The notes beneath the pieces are model-generated. The model was given only the letters and a program-made list of their open reading frames with translations. It did no database searches and was not told the DNA's origin. A stretch of 64,000 nt of DNA from Pseudomonas sp. MYb60 (lineage in GTDB: Bacteria; Pseudomonadota; Gammaproteobacteria; Pseudomonadales; Pseudomonadaceae), in NCBI RefSeq assembly GCF_002979555.1, contig NZ_PCOZ01000001.1, positions 124,001 through 188,000 of the forward strand, written 5' to 3'. This document shows positions 53,539-63,279 of the stretch, piece by piece. Position numbers and translations under genes: made by a program. Within the stretch, counting starts at the first letter, position 1; each line of letters opens with the position of its first letter.

Positions 53539-55029
53539 TTAGAGGGTTGCGGAATCGACAATGCGGTTGCGCCCCTGGTGTTTGGCCTCGTACAGCGCCT
53601 GGTCGGCACTCAACAGCAGTGCTTCCAGGGACATGCGGCTGCGCTTGTCCCAGGTGCTGAGGCCGATGCTCACCGTAATCGGCTCCTTGGCGCCATCCAC
53701 CCGTGGCAAGTGCTCGACGCTGCTGCGGATATGTTCAGCGATCACCCGTGCGCCCTTGGCATCGGTGTGCGGCAACACCACCGCGAACTCCTCGCCGCCA
53801 TACCGCGCCGCAAGGTCAGCAGGGCGGCGGATATTGCTGGCGATCACCTGGGCCACTGTGCGCAACGCTTCATCGCCACCATGATGGCCATGACGGTCGT
53901 TGAACGCCTTGAAGTGATCCACGTCGATCATCAGCAAGGTCAACGGCTCGGTCGAGCGCTGGGCGCGGTCCCACTCCAGGCGCAGGCGCTCGTCCAGGGT
54001 ACGACGGTTGGCCAGGCCGGTGAGGGCATCGGTGCCTGCCAGTTCTGACAGTACTCGCTCGGCGCGCCGGCGTCGGCGCAACTCCATGCACAGCATCCAC
54101 GTCAGCCAGAGCAGGCCAACGCAAAGAACGCCGGTGGCAATGCTCACCAGCCACGCGGCCCGGCGCCATGGGGCGAAGATCTCATCGCTGGACAGCGCCA
54201 CCACCACGATCAACGGCAGGTTGCCCACATTCGAGAAGCTGTAGAGCCGCGCCTGGCCGTCCACGCTGGACATACTCTGGAAGCTGCCGTCGCGCTCGCG
54301 CAGCATGCGTGCGACGTTGGGGCGCTGGCTCAGGTTTTTGTCGACCATGTCCGCTTCCAGCAGGGGTTGCTGGGCCAGCAGGATGCCCTGGTGATTGATC
54401 AGGTTGATGGTGCTGTTGCTGCCGATATTCAGGCTGCTGAACAGCTGATGAAAGTACGACAGGCGCATCGACGCCACTGCCACGCCTTGAAATCGTCCAT
54501 CCGCCGCCGACACCCGACGGCTGAACGCGATGCGCCATTGGTCGTCGCAGATACAGCGAGCGACGAAGGGTCGGCTGATATACAGCCCGGCGTCGGGGTG
54601 TTGCCGGTGTACCTGGAAATAGTCGCGATCGGCGAAGTTACCGGTGGTGGGCACCAGCAACGACGAATCGGCCATGACCTCGCCCTGGGCGTCCAGCAGC
54701 AGGATATCGCCTTTATAGGGCGCTGCGGCGGAGCGGTCGAACAGCACCAGGTGGCGAATACTCGCCGACACACCTTGCAAATCAGTGCGCTCGGTCGCAG
54801 CGATCAGCCCTTTGACAGCCATGTCATAGAGTTCGACGTTGCGCAGTACATCGGCGTCGATCAACTGAGTGATGTTGTTCGCAGTGCGCTTGGCGGCCTG
54901 CAGGGTGTTGGCGTGCTCGCGGATCAACAACGCCGTGACAACGGTCACGATCAGCAGCACCGTGAGGCAACTGCCCAGGATCAATAGACGTTCCGGGCGG
55001 CTGGAAGGGCGGGCGACACTTTGGCTCAT
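53539..55029 (-). CDS. Membrane diguanylate cyclase with periplasmic dCache-type sensor
   Basis: A 496-residue protein that should make cyclic di-GMP. TM1 (LLILGSCLTVLLIVTVVTALL), a periplasmic PDC sensor of about 240 residues with a cysteine pair (CICDD), TM2 (LVSIATGVLCVGLLWLTWML) and a GGDEF domain follow in order. The active site is intact (GGEEF), and the inhibitory site RPAD lies five residues before it. An upstream ATG at 55059 would add ten residues; neither start has a strong ribosome-binding site. The sensor's ligand is unknown. Confidence 0.92.
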   Translation of the reverse strand: MSQSVARPSSRPERLLILGSCLTVLLIVTVVTALLIREHANTLQAAKRTANNITQLIDADVLRNVELYDMAVKGLIAATERTDLQGVSASIRHLVLFDRSAAAPYKGDILLLDAQGEVMADSSLLVPTTGNFADRDYFQVHRQHPDAGLYISRPFVARCICDDQWRIAFSRRVSAADGRFQGVAVASMRLSYFHQLFSSLNIGSNSTINLINHQGILLAQQPLLEADMVDKNLSQRPNVARMLRERDGSFQSMSSVDGQARLYSFSNVGNLPLIVVVALSSDEIFAPWRRAAWLVSIATGVLCVGLLWLTWMLCMELRRRRRAERVLSELAGTDALTGLANRRTLDERLRLEWDRAQRSTEPLTLLMIDVDHFKAFNDRHGHHGGDEALRTVAQVIASNIRRPADLAARYGGEEFAVVLPHTDAKGARVIAEHIRSSVEHLPRVDGAKEPITVSIGLSTWDKRSRMSLEALLLSADQALYEAKHQGRNRIVDSATL

Positions 55030-55097
55030 CGGGCGTACTTCTGCATCAAGGATGCCCATAGCGTAGTAGCAAGGCCGGAAAATGGCGCGTCACATTG

Positions 55098-55123
55098 GTA
55101 GAAGCCGGCAAGCCGGCTTCTAC
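55098..55123. repeat. Short palindromic repeat
   Basis: GTAGAAGCCGG-CAAG-CCGGCTTCTAC is a perfect 11-bp inverted repeat between the OprD gene end and the diguanylate cyclase start, of the REP-like intergenic type. Confidence 0.75.
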
Positions 55124-55132
55124 AGGGGGGGA

Positions 55133-56458
55133 TCAGAAAACGTTGATCGGGTAGTCCATGATCACGCGGTATTCGTCCACATCCCGGTCCACAGCCGAGT
55201 AGCCGTTGCTGCCACGGTGGGTAGCCCATTGCAGGCGCACGGCCAGGTCTTTGGCTTTGCCGCCCTGCACCACGTATTTAAGGTCGATATCCCGCTCCCA
55301 GTGCTTGGCATCCTTGCCGTCGGCGCTGTACCAGCTGCTGTAGCCACGGCTTTGCGGGTCGGCCTTGGTCAGGTCCGTCTTGCCGCTGATGTAGGACACC
55401 GCCGAGCTCAGGCCCGGCAGGCCGAGCGCACCGAAGTTGTACGCGTACTTGAGCTTCCACGAACGTTCGTTGGGGCCGTTGAAGTCCGAGTATTGCTGGG
55501 AGTTGTCCAGGTACACGCTGTCGCCCTGGGCGATGTAGTCGAACGGCGTGTTGCCGTTGACCCGCTGGTAAGCGGCGGTGACGCTGTGATGGCCGACATC
55601 CACGGTGAAATGCAGGCTGTAGGTGTTGTTGTCGATATCCCCCAGCAGCGACTGGCCGGTGTCCTGCGTATGGTAATAATGCAGGCCCGGGTTCAGGCTG
55701 ATCATGTCATTGAGCGCGTAGGTGTAGTCCAGGTCGTAGTAGTACTGGTTCCACACGTCCTTGAGTTCGGAGGCGTAGAGGTTGCTGGTCAGCCCTGGCG
55801 TGCCGCTGAACGAGATGCCGGCCCAGTTCATGTGCTGGGCGTTGTGGCTGGGCAGGGCGCCGTAGCTGGTGCCCATGCGGCTGTGACCGCTCTGGTTGTA
55901 GAGCTTGGTGAAACTGGCCTGGCCACCTTCGAACATCCAGCCATCGAAGCTGTGGTTGGTCAGGCTCACGCCACGGAAGGTCTGCGGCAGCATGCGCGTT
56001 GCGCCGCCGGCGATGACCGGGTTGTTGAGGAACAGGTCACCGGCTTTCAACTCGGTGTCGAATGCGCGCATTTTCAAGGTGCCGCCGGCGGTGGAAAACG
56101 AGCCGGGCGCTTTGCCGCTCCCGTTGGCATCGCCATACGGGAGGATACTGGAGCCATCGGTACCGCCGCCGCCGTCAAGTTTCAGGCCGAGCATGGCGTG
56201 GGCGTCCAGGCCGAAACCGACCGTGCCCTGGGTGTAGCCGGATTCGAAGATGCCGATGAAGCCCTGGCCCCACTCCTTGCTGTCATCGGTGTGAATATCG
56301 CGGCGGTCGCGGTTCATGTAGTAGTTGCGGGCGTTGAGCTTGAAGCTGGAGCCTTCGACGAAACCGTCGGCGGGCGGGCTGTCTGCCGCGTGGGCAGGGG
56401 GGATGATCGTTACTGCAATCGCGAGAAATAACGGGGTGAACGTCAGCGAGTTCTTCAC
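55133..56458 (-). CDS. OprD-family outer-membrane porin
   Basis: A 441-residue porin with a signal peptide (cut near residue 24, after AHA). The mature part begins [27 protein letters not shown], the OprD hallmark, followed by [37 protein letters not shown]. It ends in VMDYPINVF, a barrel-terminal aromatic residue. Members form selective 18-strand channels for amino acids, peptides, sugars or aromatic acids; the substrate cannot be assigned here. GGAGCTCC precedes the start. Confidence 0.93.
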   Translation of the reverse strand: MKNSLTFTPLFLAIAVTIIPPAHAADSPPADGFVEGSSFKLNARNYYMNRDRRDIHTDDSKEWGQGFIGIFESGYTQGTVGFGLDAHAMLGLKLDGGGGTDGSSILPYGDANGSGKAPGSFSTAGGTLKMRAFDTELKAGDLFLNNPVIAGGATRMLPQTFRGVSLTNHSFDGWMFEGGQASFTKLYNQSGHSRMGTSYGALPSHNAQHMNWAGISFSGTPGLTSNLYASELKDVWNQYYYDLDYTYALNDMISLNPGLHYYHTQDTGQSLLGDIDNNTYSLHFTVDVGHHSVTAAYQRVNGNTPFDYIAQGDSVYLDNSQQYSDFNGPNERSWKLKYAYNFGALGLPGLSSAVSYISGKTDLTKADPQSRGYSSWYSADGKDAKHWERDIDLKYVVQGGKAKDLAVRLQWATHRGSNGYSAVDRDVDEYRVIMDYPINVF

Positions 56459-56525
56459 CGGTGGAGCTCCTTTGGTCTATCGAGAACAGCCAGTGTCGTG
56501 GGGTGTGCCTGGCCTTTTTTTACGG

Positions 56526-56555
56526 CAAAAAAAAGCCGCTGAAGTCAGCGGCTTT
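56526..56555 (-). terminator. Rho-independent terminator after the sensor kinase gene
   Basis: Read on the minus strand, AAAGCCGCTGA and TCAGCGGCTTT pair with a tight loop and are followed by eight T residues. It lies 190 bases after the kinase stop and upstream of the OprD start, so it would end the efflux operon transcript. Confidence 0.85.
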
Positions 56556-56747
56556 AAGACAGATTCCCAGTGTAGAGCCCTGGAAAAAAGTCGAGGGAAA
56601 TTCGGGTCAGCGCAAACTGTCTTTGCCGTCGCGCTCATCGATGCGTCAAATTAACGCAGGCGAGCGGTACGGTACAGAGTGTAACAAGATAATGACTGTT
56701 GCCCAAACCGCAACAGTTTCGACCGCGCACAACCCGCCTACGAACGG

Positions 56748-58121
56748 TCAGTCAGTGGGCAGGGTGATGCCGAACGTGTTGCCACCCCCTTCACTGCGCA
56801 CAAACACATCGCCGCCGTGCATCAACGCAATCGCCTTGACGATGGCCAGGCCGAGGCCGTGATTGGCCCCGCTGTTGCTGCGCGACGCGTCCACCCGATA
56901 GAAACGTTCAAACAGGCGCGGCAGGTGTTCGCTGGCAATCGCCGCACCGGGGTTGGTCACGCCGATGGCGACCTGGTGCGCCTGCGCATCAATCGTTACC
57001 GCGATGACCTGCCCCGGCGCCGTGTGCTGCACGGCGTTGCTCAGCAGGTTGATCAACGCGCGGCGCAGATGGGCCTTTTCGATCTGCACCCGCGCATCGC
57101 CGTGCACCTGCACCTCGACTTGGGCGTCTTCGAGGATGAAGTCCAGGTAATCGAGGGTGGTCGCTACTTCATCTGCCAACGAACTTTCAATCAGCTTGGT
57201 GGCCTTGCTGCCCTGGTCGGCGCTGGCGAGGAACAGCATGTCGTTGATGATCGAGCGCAGGCGCTCAAGCTCCTCAAGGTTGGATTGCAGTACCTCGAAA
57301 TACTGCTCCGCCGACCGTCCGCGCGTGAGCGCGACCTGGGTCTGGCCGATCAGGTTGGTCAGCGGCGAACGCAGCTCGTGGGCCACGTCGGCGTTGAATG
57401 ACTCCAGGCGTGAATAGGCGTGCTCCACGCGGTCGAGGGTGGCATTGAACGAGTTGACGAACTGGCTCAGCTCCGGCGGCAGCGGCGACAGTTGCAAGCG
57501 CCCCGAGAGTTTCGGCGGGGCGAGTTTTTGCGCTTCATCCGACAGCTTGCCCAACGGCTTGAGGCCGATGCGCGCGACCCAAAACCCCAGCAAGGCCGCG
57601 AGCACCACGCCGACCAAGGCCAGGCTGACCAGCGCCACCAGCAAATGGTGCTGGGTCGCGCGGAAATTCTCGGTGTCGATGGCGATCAGAAAACGCAGGG
57701 GCGGGCGTTGCTCCTTGGCCGCGAACTGGGTCACCAGCACGTTGAGCGGGTATTCGTGGTCCGGCAGGCGCAGGTCGCGCTTGCCTGTCGGCCCGGCGGC
57801 GAATTCGCGGATCTGCGCGTCGGGGCGGCCGTATTCGTAGTTCGGATCGCTGCTCACGACCCAGAACCGGATGCGTTTGTCTTCCTCGCCCAATAGCTTG
57901 AGCTTGGACTGGATTTTCACCCAATGCTCCGGCGTGCCGAAGCGGTTGACCGAGGATTCGAGCACGCTGTACCGCGCGTCCAGTTCGGCCCCCGGCAGCA
58001 GGCCCAGGCCCCGGTCCACCTGCTGGTACAGCGCGCCGCCGATCAACAGGAAGATCAGCGCCGCCACCAGGGTGAACATGCCGCTGAGGCGCAGAGCAAT
58101 GGAGTTGGAATTAGTGGCCAC
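56748..58121 (-). CDS. HAMP-domain sensor histidine kinase
   Basis: A 457-residue two-component kinase. TM1 (LRLSGMFTLVAALIFLLIGGALYQQV), a periplasmic loop of about 130 residues, TM2 (LLVALVSLALVGVVLAALLGFWVA), HAMP, the phospho-acceptor motif ADVAHELRSPLTNLIGQTQ and the ATPase boxes (LINLLSNAVQHTAPG; GANHGLGLAIVKAI) are all present. It resembles heavy-metal sensor kinases (CusS/CzcS group). The start is GTG at 58121, overlapping the regulator's end by 11 bases. The operon matches PA1435-PA1438 of P. aeruginosa in type and order. Confidence 0.92.
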   Translation of the reverse strand: MATNSNSIALRLSGMFTLVAALIFLLIGGALYQQVDRGLGLLPGAELDARYSVLESSVNRFGTPEHWVKIQSKLKLLGEEDKRIRFWVVSSDPNYEYGRPDAQIREFAAGPTGKRDLRLPDHEYPLNVLVTQFAAKEQRPPLRFLIAIDTENFRATQHHLLVALVSLALVGVVLAALLGFWVARIGLKPLGKLSDEAQKLAPPKLSGRLQLSPLPPELSQFVNSFNATLDRVEHAYSRLESFNADVAHELRSPLTNLIGQTQVALTRGRSAEQYFEVLQSNLEELERLRSIINDMLFLASADQGSKATKLIESSLADEVATTLDYLDFILEDAQVEVQVHGDARVQIEKAHLRRALINLLSNAVQHTAPGQVIAVTIDAQAHQVAIGVTNPGAAIASEHLPRLFERFYRVDASRSNSGANHGLGLAIVKAIALMHGGDVFVRSEGGGNTFGITLPTD

Positions 58122-58803
58122 TGGTTTTTTCCTGCAGGCGACTCTCCAGCACATACCCCATGCCCCGGATGGTGTGCAGCAGCTTGGTGTCGAACGGCCC
58201 GTCGAGCTTGGCACGCAGGCGCTTGATCGCCACTTCCACCACGTTGGCGTCGCTGTCGAAATTGATGTCCCAGACCATTTCCGCAATGGCGGTTTTCGAC
58301 AGGATTTCGCCTTGGCGCCGGGCCAGCACGCTGAGCAGCGAGAACTCCTTGGCCGTCAGGTCCAGGCGCAGGCCGCTGCGGCTGGCCTTGCGGCTGATCA
58401 GGTCGATCCACAGGTCGGCGACCGTCACCTGCACCGGCTCGTGGCCGCCGCTGCGGCGGGTCAAGGCTTGCAGGCGCGCCACCAGTTCCAGGAATGAAAA
58501 CGGCTTGCCCAAATAATCATCGGCGCCTTCGCGCAGGCCACGGATACGGTCTTCCACACGCTCGCGGGCGGTGAGCATGATCACCGGCGTCTGCTTGCGC
58601 GCACGCAAGGCGCGCAGCACGCCAAAGCCGTCCAGGCCGGGCAGCATCACGTCGAGCACGATCACCGCGTAGTCGTTCTCCAGCGCCAGGTGCAAGCCCT
58701 CGACGCCATCGCGGGCCACATCGACGGTATAGCCTTGCTCGGTCAGGCCGCGGTGCAGGTAGTCCGCGGTTTTTTCTTCATCTTCGACAATCAGGACGCG
58801 CAT
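58111..58803 (-). CDS. OmpR-family response regulator
   Basis: A 230-residue regulator. The receiver domain has the acidic pocket (VEDEEKTADYL), the phospho-acceptor Asp in VIVLDVMLPGLDG (about residue 51) and the conserved Lys in DDYLGKPFSF. The winged-helix domain ends with DSNVVEVAIKRLRAKLD-type features (SDANVVEVAIKRLRAKLDG) and TIRGMGYVLE. It starts nine bases after the RND pump stop, so the two-component system is expressed with the pump it probably controls. Confidence 0.94.
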   Translation of the reverse strand: MRVLIVEDEEKTADYLHRGLTEQGYTVDVARDGVEGLHLALENDYAVIVLDVMLPGLDGFGVLRALRARKQTPVIMLTARERVEDRIRGLREGADDYLGKPFSFLELVARLQALTRRSGGHEPVQVTVADLWIDLISRKASRSGLRLDLTAKEFSLLSVLARRQGEILSKTAIAEMVWDINFDSDANVVEVAIKRLRAKLDGPFDTKLLHTIRGMGYVLESRLQEKTSGH

Positions 58804-58812
58804 GACACCGCC

Positions 58813-61800
58813 TCAGTGTGGGGTTGCCAACGCAGGCGTTGGTGTGGGCCGGTGGAAAAATTTCTCGAGGTACAAGTATATGACCGGTGTGGTGAACAGC
58901 GTCAGCGCCTGGCTCACCAGCAAACCGCCGACCACCGCGATACCCAGCGGCTGGCGCAGCTCCGCGCCGGGGCCTGAACCGAGCATCAGCGGCACGGCGC
59001 CGAGCAGGGCGGCGAGGGTGGTCATGATGATCGGCCGGAACCGCGTGACGCACGCTTCGTAGATCGCCTCCTGGGCTGACAAGCCGCGCACGCGCTGGGC
59101 ATCCAGGGCAAAGTCGATCATCAGGATACCGTTCTTTTTCACGATGCCGATCAACAGCACCAGGCCGATCAGCGCCATGATCGAAAAATCCTGGCCCATC
59201 AGCGCCAGCATGATCAGCGCCCCCAGCCCGGCCGAGGGCAAGGTCGAGATGATCGTCAGCGGGTGCACGAAGCTTTCGTACAGCACGCCGAGGATGATGT
59301 AGACCGCCACCAGCGCCGCCAGGATCAGCCACGGCTGGCTGGCCAGGGAACTCTGGAACGCCTGCGCCGCGCCCTGGAAATTGCCGATGATGGTGGTAGG
59401 CATGCCGATTTCGTTCTTGGCCTGGTTGAGCATGATCACCGCGTCGCCCAGCGCGACGCCGGGGGCCAGGTTGAACGACAGGTTGGCGGCCGGGAACATG
59501 CCGTCATGGCTGATGGACAGCGGCCCGACGGTGGGCGGGTCGACCTTGGCCAGCGCGGACAGGGGCACCATTTCGTTGGTCAGCGGTGAGCGCAAATAGA
59601 AGAAATTCAGGCTTTCGGCCTTGCCGCGTTGCTGAGTGTCCAGTTCCAGCACCACTTGGTATTGGTTGATGTCGGTCTGGAATTCGTTGATCTGGCGTTG
59701 ACCGAAGGCGTCGTACAGCGCCTGGTCCACATCGGTGGCGGTCAGGCCGAAGCGCGCGGCGGCCTGGCGGTCGATGCTGATGTGGGTGATGCTGCCGCCC
59801 AGTTGCAGGTCGTTGGACAGGTCGCGGAAGGCCGGGTTGGCGCGCAGTTTTTCGGTGAGACGCTGGGTCCAGGTGTTGAGCGTCGGGCCATCGTTGCTCT
59901 TGAGCACATACTGGTATTGGGCGCGACTGGGGCCGGAACTCAGGTTGATGTCCTGGCCGGCGCGCAGGTACAGCACGATGCCGGGGACCTTGGCCAGTTT
60001 CGGGCGGATGCGGTCGATGAACTGGCTGGCAGACACGTCCCGATCACCGCGGTTTTTCAAGGCGATCCAGAAGCGGCCGTTGGCGATGGTCTGGTTGCTG
60101 CCGGTCACCCCCACTGAGTGGGAAAACGCCTCGACCGCCGGGTCGTCCTTGACGATCTCGGCCAGGGCCTTGTGCTTGGCGACCATGTCCGGGTACGACA
60201 CGTCGGCCGCCGCTTCACTGGTACCCAGCACAAAGCCGGTGTCCTGTACCGGGAAGAACCCCTTGGGAATGAACACATAGCCGACCACGGCAAGGACGAG
60301 GGTGATGACGAAGATCGCCGCCATGCTGCGCTGATGGTTCAGGGCGCGGCGCAGGTTGCGGGCGTAGCTGGCAAGCAGGCGTTCGCTGAAACCGGGCTTG
60401 GCATGGGCGTGATGGGTCGGCGCGCGCATGAACAACGCGGCCAGCGTCGGCGCCAGGGTCAGCGAGACCACCACCGAAATCAGGATGGTCGACGTCGCCG
60501 TCAGCGCAAACTCCTTGAACAGGCGCCCGACCACGCCGCCCATGAACAGCAGCGGGATGAACGCCGCCACCAGCGAGAAGCTGATGGAAACCACGGTAAA
60601 GCCGATCTCGCCGGCGCCTTTGATCGCCGCCTCGCGCTTGTCGAGGCCGGCTTCCAGATGCCGGTGAATGTTCTCCACCACCACGATGGCGTCGTCCACC
60701 ACAAACCCCACGGCGATCACGATGGCCACCAGTGTCAGGTTATTGAGGCTGAAGCCCATCAGGTACATCAGCGCAAAACTGGCGACCAGCGACACCCCGA
60801 GCACGCTGGACACAATCAGCGTGGCCGAGAGTTGGCGCAGGAACAGCGCCATCACCGCCACCACCAGCAAAATCGCGATCAGCAGGGTCACTTCCACTTC
60901 GTGCAAGGACGCGCGGATGGTCTTGGTGCGGTCAGTCAAAACGCTGACCTGGACCGAGGCCGGCAGCATCGCTTGCAGGCGCGGCAGTTCGGATTGGATG
61001 CGGTCGACGGTCTCGACGATATTCGCGCCGGGCTGGCGCGAGATCACCAGGTTGACCCCCGGCGTGTCGCCAGACCAGGCCTGGACGTAGGCGTTTTCCG
61101 AACCGTTGACGACTTTGGCGATATCCCGCAGTTGCACCGGCGCCCCCTCCTTGTAGGACACGATCAATTGCGCGTAGTCCTCCGGGTGGAACAACTGGTC
61201 GTTGGTGGACAGCGTCGACACACTGTTCTCACCGTAGATCGCGCCCTTGGCCAGGTTGAGGCTCGATTGCTGGATCGCCAGGCGGATATCGGCGAGGGTC
61301 AGGCCGATGGCCGCGAGTTTGTCGGGGGAGGCCTGTACCCGGATCGCCGGACGTTGCTGGCCGGTGATGTTGATTTGGCCTACGCCGTCGATCTGGCTGA
61401 TCTGACGAGCCAACAGGGTTTCCACGTAGTCACTCAACTCGGTGCTGGGCATGCTGGCGGAGCTGACACTGAGGATCAGCACCGGGCTGTCCGCCGGGTT
61501 GACCTTTTTCCAGGTCGGCAGGCTCGGCATGTCGCTGGGCAACTTGCCGGATGCGGTGTTGATCGCGGCCTGCACTTCCTGGGCGGCGGTGTCGATGCTC
61601 TTGGTCAGGGTGAATTGCAGGGTCAGCAGGCTGGAGCCCAGTGCACTGCTGGAGGTCATCTGGGTCATGCCGGGAATGGCGCTGAATTGCACCTCCAGCG
61701 GTGTGGCCACGGACGACGCCATGGTGTCCGGGCTGGCGCCGGGCAGCGTGGCGCTGACTTGGATCGTCGGAAATTCCGCTTCAGGCAGTGGGGCGATGGC

Positions 61801-61902
61801 CAGCCGCGGGAAGGCAATCAGCCCGAGCAGCACCAGGGCGAAGGTCAGCAGCAGGGTGGCAACCGGGTGGTCGACGCACCAGGCTGACGGCGACCGACTC
61901 AT
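58813..61902 (-). CDS. RND efflux permease (HAE-1 family, MexN/MdtC-like)
   Basis: A 1029-residue inner-membrane drug/proton antiporter with 12 helices and two large periplasmic loops, after N-terminal PVATLLLTFALVLLGLIAF. TM4 carries the proton-relay aspartates (VGFVVDDAIVVVENIHRHLEAG). The C-terminal signature is LLIGIVKKNGILMIDFAL, with RFRPIIMTTLAALLGAVPL. Its ATG overlaps the stop of the fusion protein gene. Sequence type and gene order match MexN (PA1436). No outer-membrane factor gene is present, so it probably uses an OprM-type channel encoded elsewhere. Confidence 0.93.
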   Translation of the reverse strand: MSRSPSAWCVDHPVATLLLTFALVLLGLIAFPRLAIAPLPEAEFPTIQVSATLPGASPDTMASSVATPLEVQFSAIPGMTQMTSSSALGSSLLTLQFTLTKSIDTAAQEVQAAINTASGKLPSDMPSLPTWKKVNPADSPVLILSVSSASMPSTELSDYVETLLARQISQIDGVGQINITGQQRPAIRVQASPDKLAAIGLTLADIRLAIQQSSLNLAKGAIYGENSVSTLSTNDQLFHPEDYAQLIVSYKEGAPVQLRDIAKVVNGSENAYVQAWSGDTPGVNLVISRQPGANIVETVDRIQSELPRLQAMLPASVQVSVLTDRTKTIRASLHEVEVTLLIAILLVVAVMALFLRQLSATLIVSSVLGVSLVASFALMYLMGFSLNNLTLVAIVIAVGFVVDDAIVVVENIHRHLEAGLDKREAAIKGAGEIGFTVVSISFSLVAAFIPLLFMGGVVGRLFKEFALTATSTILISVVVSLTLAPTLAALFMRAPTHHAHAKPGFSERLLASYARNLRRALNHQRSMAAIFVITLVLAVVGYVFIPKGFFPVQDTGFVLGTSEAAADVSYPDMVAKHKALAEIVKDDPAVEAFSHSVGVTGSNQTIANGRFWIALKNRGDRDVSASQFIDRIRPKLAKVPGIVLYLRAGQDINLSSGPSRAQYQYVLKSNDGPTLNTWTQRLTEKLRANPAFRDLSNDLQLGGSITHISIDRQAAARFGLTATDVDQALYDAFGQRQINEFQTDINQYQVVLELDTQQRGKAESLNFFYLRSPLTNEMVPLSALAKVDPPTVGPLSISHDGMFPAANLSFNLAPGVALGDAVIMLNQAKNEIGMPTTIIGNFQGAAQAFQSSLASQPWLILAALVAVYIILGVLYESFVHPLTIISTLPSAGLGALIMLALMGQDFSIMALIGLVLLIGIVKKNGILMIDFALDAQRVRGLSAQEAIYEACVTRFRPIIMTTLAALLGAVPLMLGSGPGAELRQPLGIAVVGGLLVSQALTLFTTPVIYLYLEKFFHRPTPTPALATPH

Positions 61903-63065
61903 GGCTGCACCTTGGCATCGACGGTCTGGATCACTTGCGGCGGCTCCCTGAGCACTTCCACCTGGGCACCGGCCTTGAGCCGCGACTGGCCGTCACTGAC
62001 CAGCACGTCACCCGCCTGCACGCCCTTGATGATGTTCAGGTCGTTGTCCTGATAGGTGACGTGCACCGGTACCACGTCCACCTTGTCACCGTTGAGGCGG
62101 TACACGAAGTGCGAATCCAGGCCGCGCTGCACCACGGTCGGCGGCACCACCAGGGCGTCCTTGTCGAGCGCGGTCTGGATCTTGATGGTCACCAATTGCC
62201 CCGGCCACAGGCGCTGGGCGGCGTTGTTGAACTCGGCCTTGGCGCGCAGGGTGCCGGTGGTGGAACTGATCTGGTTGTCGATCAGGCTCAAGTGGCCTTC
62301 ACCGAGCAAGTCGCCGGTCTGGCCGTCGGTGTCCGCGCCCAGGAAGGCATCGACGCTGGCCTGGGAGGGCGCCGCGATCAGGCCTTGCAGGGTCGGCAGC
62401 ATCTGTTGCGGCAAGGAGAACTCGACGGCAATCGGGTCGATCTGGGTGACGGAAAACAAGCCCTGGGTGTCGCTGGTGCGCAGGAAGTTGCCTTCATCCA
62501 CATTGCGGATACCGACGCGGCCCGTCACCGGCGAGCGAATCTGCGTGTAGGAAAGCTGCACCTGAGCCGAATCAATCGCCGCCTGGTTACCCTGCGCGGT
62601 GGCCTTGAGCTGGTTGACCAGGGCTTGTTGCTGGTCGTAGGTCTGTTTGGAGACGCCGTCGTCGACACTCAGTTGCTGGTAACGCTTGAGATTGACCTGT
62701 GCCACCTGCAACTGCGCCTGGCTCTCGCCCAGTTGAGCCCTGGCCTGGTCGAGGCTGGCCCGGATCGAGCGGTCATCGATGGTCGCCAGCAGGTCGCCAG
62801 CCTTGACCCGTTGCCCTTCCTTGACCAGCACTTTGGTGAGAATACCGTCCACCTGCGGGCGAATCACCACGCTGTGCAACGACAGCACCGTGCCGATCCC
62901 GCTGACAAAGCGGGGGATATCCTGCTGTGCCACGCTCACCACCCGCACTGGAATCGCGGTGGGCGCCGCCAGTTTGCTCTTGGCCGGGCGAGTCAGCGCC
63001 CAGGCCGCAACGGCCAACACCACGAGGACACCCACGATCAGGGCGGTTTTGCGTTGAATGGGCAT
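61899..63065 (-). CDS. RND efflux membrane fusion protein (MexM/MdtA-like)
   Basis: A 388-residue periplasmic adaptor. An N-terminal membrane anchor or signal (TALIVGVLVVLAVAAWALT) is followed by a lipoyl domain (VRVVSVAQQDIPRFVSGIGTVLS), a coiled-coil hairpin (about residues 100-170) and the beta-barrel (FSVTQIDPIAVEFSLPQQMLPTLQ), with VVPPTVVQRGLDSHFVY. It links the pump to an outer-membrane channel. The ATG at 63065 gives MPIQRKTALIV; the longer frame begins with TTG in non-coding DNA. It is the first gene of the four-gene operon. Confidence 0.93.
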   Translation of the reverse strand: MPIQRKTALIVGVLVVLAVAAWALTRPAKSKLAAPTAIPVRVVSVAQQDIPRFVSGIGTVLSLHSVVIRPQVDGILTKVLVKEGQRVKAGDLLATIDDRSIRASLDQARAQLGESQAQLQVAQVNLKRYQQLSVDDGVSKQTYDQQQALVNQLKATAQGNQAAIDSAQVQLSYTQIRSPVTGRVGIRNVDEGNFLRTSDTQGLFSVTQIDPIAVEFSLPQQMLPTLQGLIAAPSQASVDAFLGADTDGQTGDLLGEGHLSLIDNQISSTTGTLRAKAEFNNAAQRLWPGQLVTIKIQTALDKDALVVPPTVVQRGLDSHFVYRLNGDKVDVVPVHVTYQDNDLNIIKGVQAGDVLVSDGQSRLKAGAQVEVLREPPQVIQTVDAKVQP

Positions 63066-63145
63066 GGGGTGAGGCGCCAAGGCAAAGAAGTGGAAGAATG
63101 AATGACCTTTATAGCCCGCCAACCCGGTCAGCAAGGTGACGGCTA

Positions 63146-63163
63146 ACTGACAGCGCTGTCAGT
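63146..63163. promoter_or_regulatory. 18-bp perfect palindrome, candidate operator
   Basis: ACTGACAGCGCTGTCAGT lies 81 bases upstream of the efflux operon start and 116 bases upstream of the divergent small gene. Perfect dyads with TGACAGC/GCTGTCA halves are typical of TetR-family operators. No such regulator is encoded in the window. Confidence 0.6.
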
Positions 63164-63279
63164 AAAGTCCGACCATTCGTACAGGCGGTGGTTAAAGATC
63201 CGAAGCGGGCAGGTATACTGCGCGCCAGTGTGGTCCGCAAGCCGGCCCCGCGTCATTTTCTGCACGTTCCGGAGCTTCC

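Noticed and set aside
60118-61887. 589-codon open frame opposite the RND pump gene
   Set aside because: Shadow frame rich in Gln, His and Arg with no recognisable domain.
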